Part shown: positions 6,136 to 7,096 of the stretch, piece by piece
Layout: each line of letters starts with the position of its first letter
Numbering within the stretch: position 1 is the first letter of the stretch
Assembly (NCBI GenBank): GCA_937859825.1
Contig: CALMAP010000034.1
Span: 8,615-15,710, forward strand
DNA: 7,096 nt
Direction: 5' to 3'
Source of the DNA: an uncultured Terriglobus sp.
Lineage (GTDB): Bacteria > Acidobacteriota > Terriglobia > Terriglobales > Acidobacteriaceae
Notes under the pieces: model-generated
What the model saw: the letters and a program-made list of their open reading frames with translations, nothing else
Told to the model about the DNA's origin: nothing
The model's database searches: none
Translations under genes and position numbers: made by a program

Positions 6136-7096
6136 ATGGACCGCACGCTCTACGCACACACCCGCCCAAATGCAGGGCCCGAACAGTGGGAACGTTTAGA
6201 ACACCATTTACACACTGTTGAGCAGAAGGCTGCAGCGTTCGCGGCAGCTTTCAAAGCTGCAGAGTGGGGTGCAGCGCTCGGTGCTTGTCACGATCTAGGC
6301 AAGGCATCTGAAGAATTTCAGAACTATCTCAGCACAAGCGCTGCAGCCGAGGCAGAAAATGCAGCAGAAGAAGATTCGAAGACACTTGGTCGCGTAGACC
6401 ACAGCACCTTTGGTGCCAGATACACCGCAAAGAAGTTCGGCAACGTTATTGGGGATATCCTCGCCTACTGCATCGCAGGCCACCATGCCGGCCTGCCGGA
6501 CTGGAGTTCCGAAGAAGACGGTGCGCGGGCTACGCTGCAACACCGACTTTCCGACGATTACATCACCCCTTCGGTAGCCGACCCAGAACTGGTTAAGAAT
6601 GCGCCTGCCTTTCCGAAGCTCGCCTTTGGAGCGGATCGAGACTTTTCCGTCGCGTTCTTCACCCGGATGGTGTTCTCCACGTTGATCGACGCGGACCGCA
6701 TTTGCACGGAGGAGTTCGCTTCCCCGGAGCAAGCGCAGGAAAGGCGCGTTGATCGCCCGGATTTGCGATCATTGCATGCTGCAGTTAATGGCTTTATGCA
6801 AGCTCTGCAGCAAGACGCAAAAGACACCCCCGTTAACGAACAGCGGCGCAAGGTACTCGACGCTTGCGTTGCTGCGGCAGATCGCGATCCTGGCTTCTTT
6901 TCTCTACAGGTCCCGACAGGCGGCGGTAAAACGCTCTCGTCCCTGCAGTTTGCTTTAGAACATGCCCTGCACAAGCAGAAGCGACGTGTGATTGTCGCGA
7001 TTCCCTTCACCAGCATCATCGACCAGACAGCTGCAGTTTACCGCCGCGCCCTCGGCGATCTGGCGATCAATGGGCTCATTGAGCACCATACAAACA
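6136..7096 (+). CDS. cas3: CRISPR-associated helicase/nuclease Cas3, N-terminal part (runs off window)
   Basis: Cas3 is recruited by Cascade at an R-loop, unwinds the target DNA and degrades it. The frame is open from the ATG at 6136 (AGGAG at 6127-6131) to the window end, giving 320 codons with no stop. The HD nuclease domain is complete with the expected metal ligands: His24 (HHLHTVE), His52-Asp53 in CHDLGKASEEFQ, His89 (DHSTFGA), His116-His117 (AGHHAGLPD) and Asp187 (or Asp185) in LIDADR. The helicase then begins with Walker A PTGGGKT (260-266) and motif Ia-like AIPFTSIIDQTA (288-299), and the visible end reads IEHHTN. The TSIIDQTA and EHH segments, with HD and helicase in one chain, fit subtype I-C Cas3 best. 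I-G or another type I subtype is not excluded because the effector genes are outside the window. Being the first gene after a non-coding gap fits the usual I-C order, in which cas3 leads the operon. The DEAH-type motif II and the C-terminus are not visible. Confidence 0.95.
   Translation, partial: MDRTLYAHTRPNAGPEQWERLEHHLHTVEQKAAAFAAAFKAAEWGAALGACHDLGKASEEFQNYLSTSAAAEAENAAEEDSKTLGRVDHSTFGARYTAKKFGNVIGDILAYCIAGHHAGLPDWSSEEDGARATLQHRLSDDYITPSVADPELVKNAPAFPKLAFGADRDFSVAFFTRMVFSTLIDADRICTEEFASPEQAQERRVDRPDLRSLHAAVNGFMQALQQDAKDTPVNEQRRKVLDACVAAADRDPGFFSLQVPTGGGKTLSSLQFALEHALHKQKRRVIVAIPFTSIIDQTAAVYRRALGDLAINGLIEHHTN

Noticed and set aside
6295..7019. Minus-strand open frames opposite cas3
   Set aside because: Cys/Ser-rich shadow frames; the plus strand reads a complete HD domain and Walker A motif here.
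1..7096. CRISPR repeat array within the window
   Set aside because: No regularly spaced repeats were seen; any array belonging to the cas operon must be outside.

Overview
The window reads as a chromosomal stretch from a Gram-negative, soil-type bacterium. An Acidobacteriota (Terriglobia-like) origin is my best guess. It rests on the mix of a Tat-exported dehydrogenase-like protein, a secreted bacterial tricorn-type protease with a long Lys/Asp-rich linker, and fairly GC-rich codon use. No rRNA or other marker gene is present, so the guess stays weak.

Layout: positions 1-182 hold nothing I can support. Two genes then run leftward on the minus strand. The upstream one (2109 to 763) encodes a 448-residue protein with a twin-arginine signal and a diverged Gfo/Idh/MocA-like architecture. 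About 150 bases downstream is a YjbQ-family (UPF0047) gene (608 to 183). Upstream of this pair, around 2290-2157, is a short coding-looking minus-strand remnant ending in a stop 47 bases before the 448-residue gene. It may be the broken end of a gene that once led the cluster.

The interval 2110-2643 separates the minus-strand genes from a divergent plus-strand gene at 2644-6039. That gene encodes a complete secreted tricorn-like protease with beta-propellers, a tricorn C1 domain, a PDZ-like domain and an S41 serine protease core. A bulged GC-rich hairpin lies just before its ribosome binding site.

After a 96-base gap containing a 7-bp perfect inverted repeat, a cas3 gene begins at 6136 and runs off the right edge after 320 codons. 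The visible part has the whole HD nuclease domain and the start of the helicase, with Walker A, and most resembles subtype I-C Cas3. The right edge is therefore the beginning of a type I CRISPR-Cas operon. The rest of that operon and any repeat array lie outside the window. The leftward pair, the protease and cas3 show no evident shared pathway: this looks like the junction between housekeeping or secreted-enzyme genes and a defence locus.
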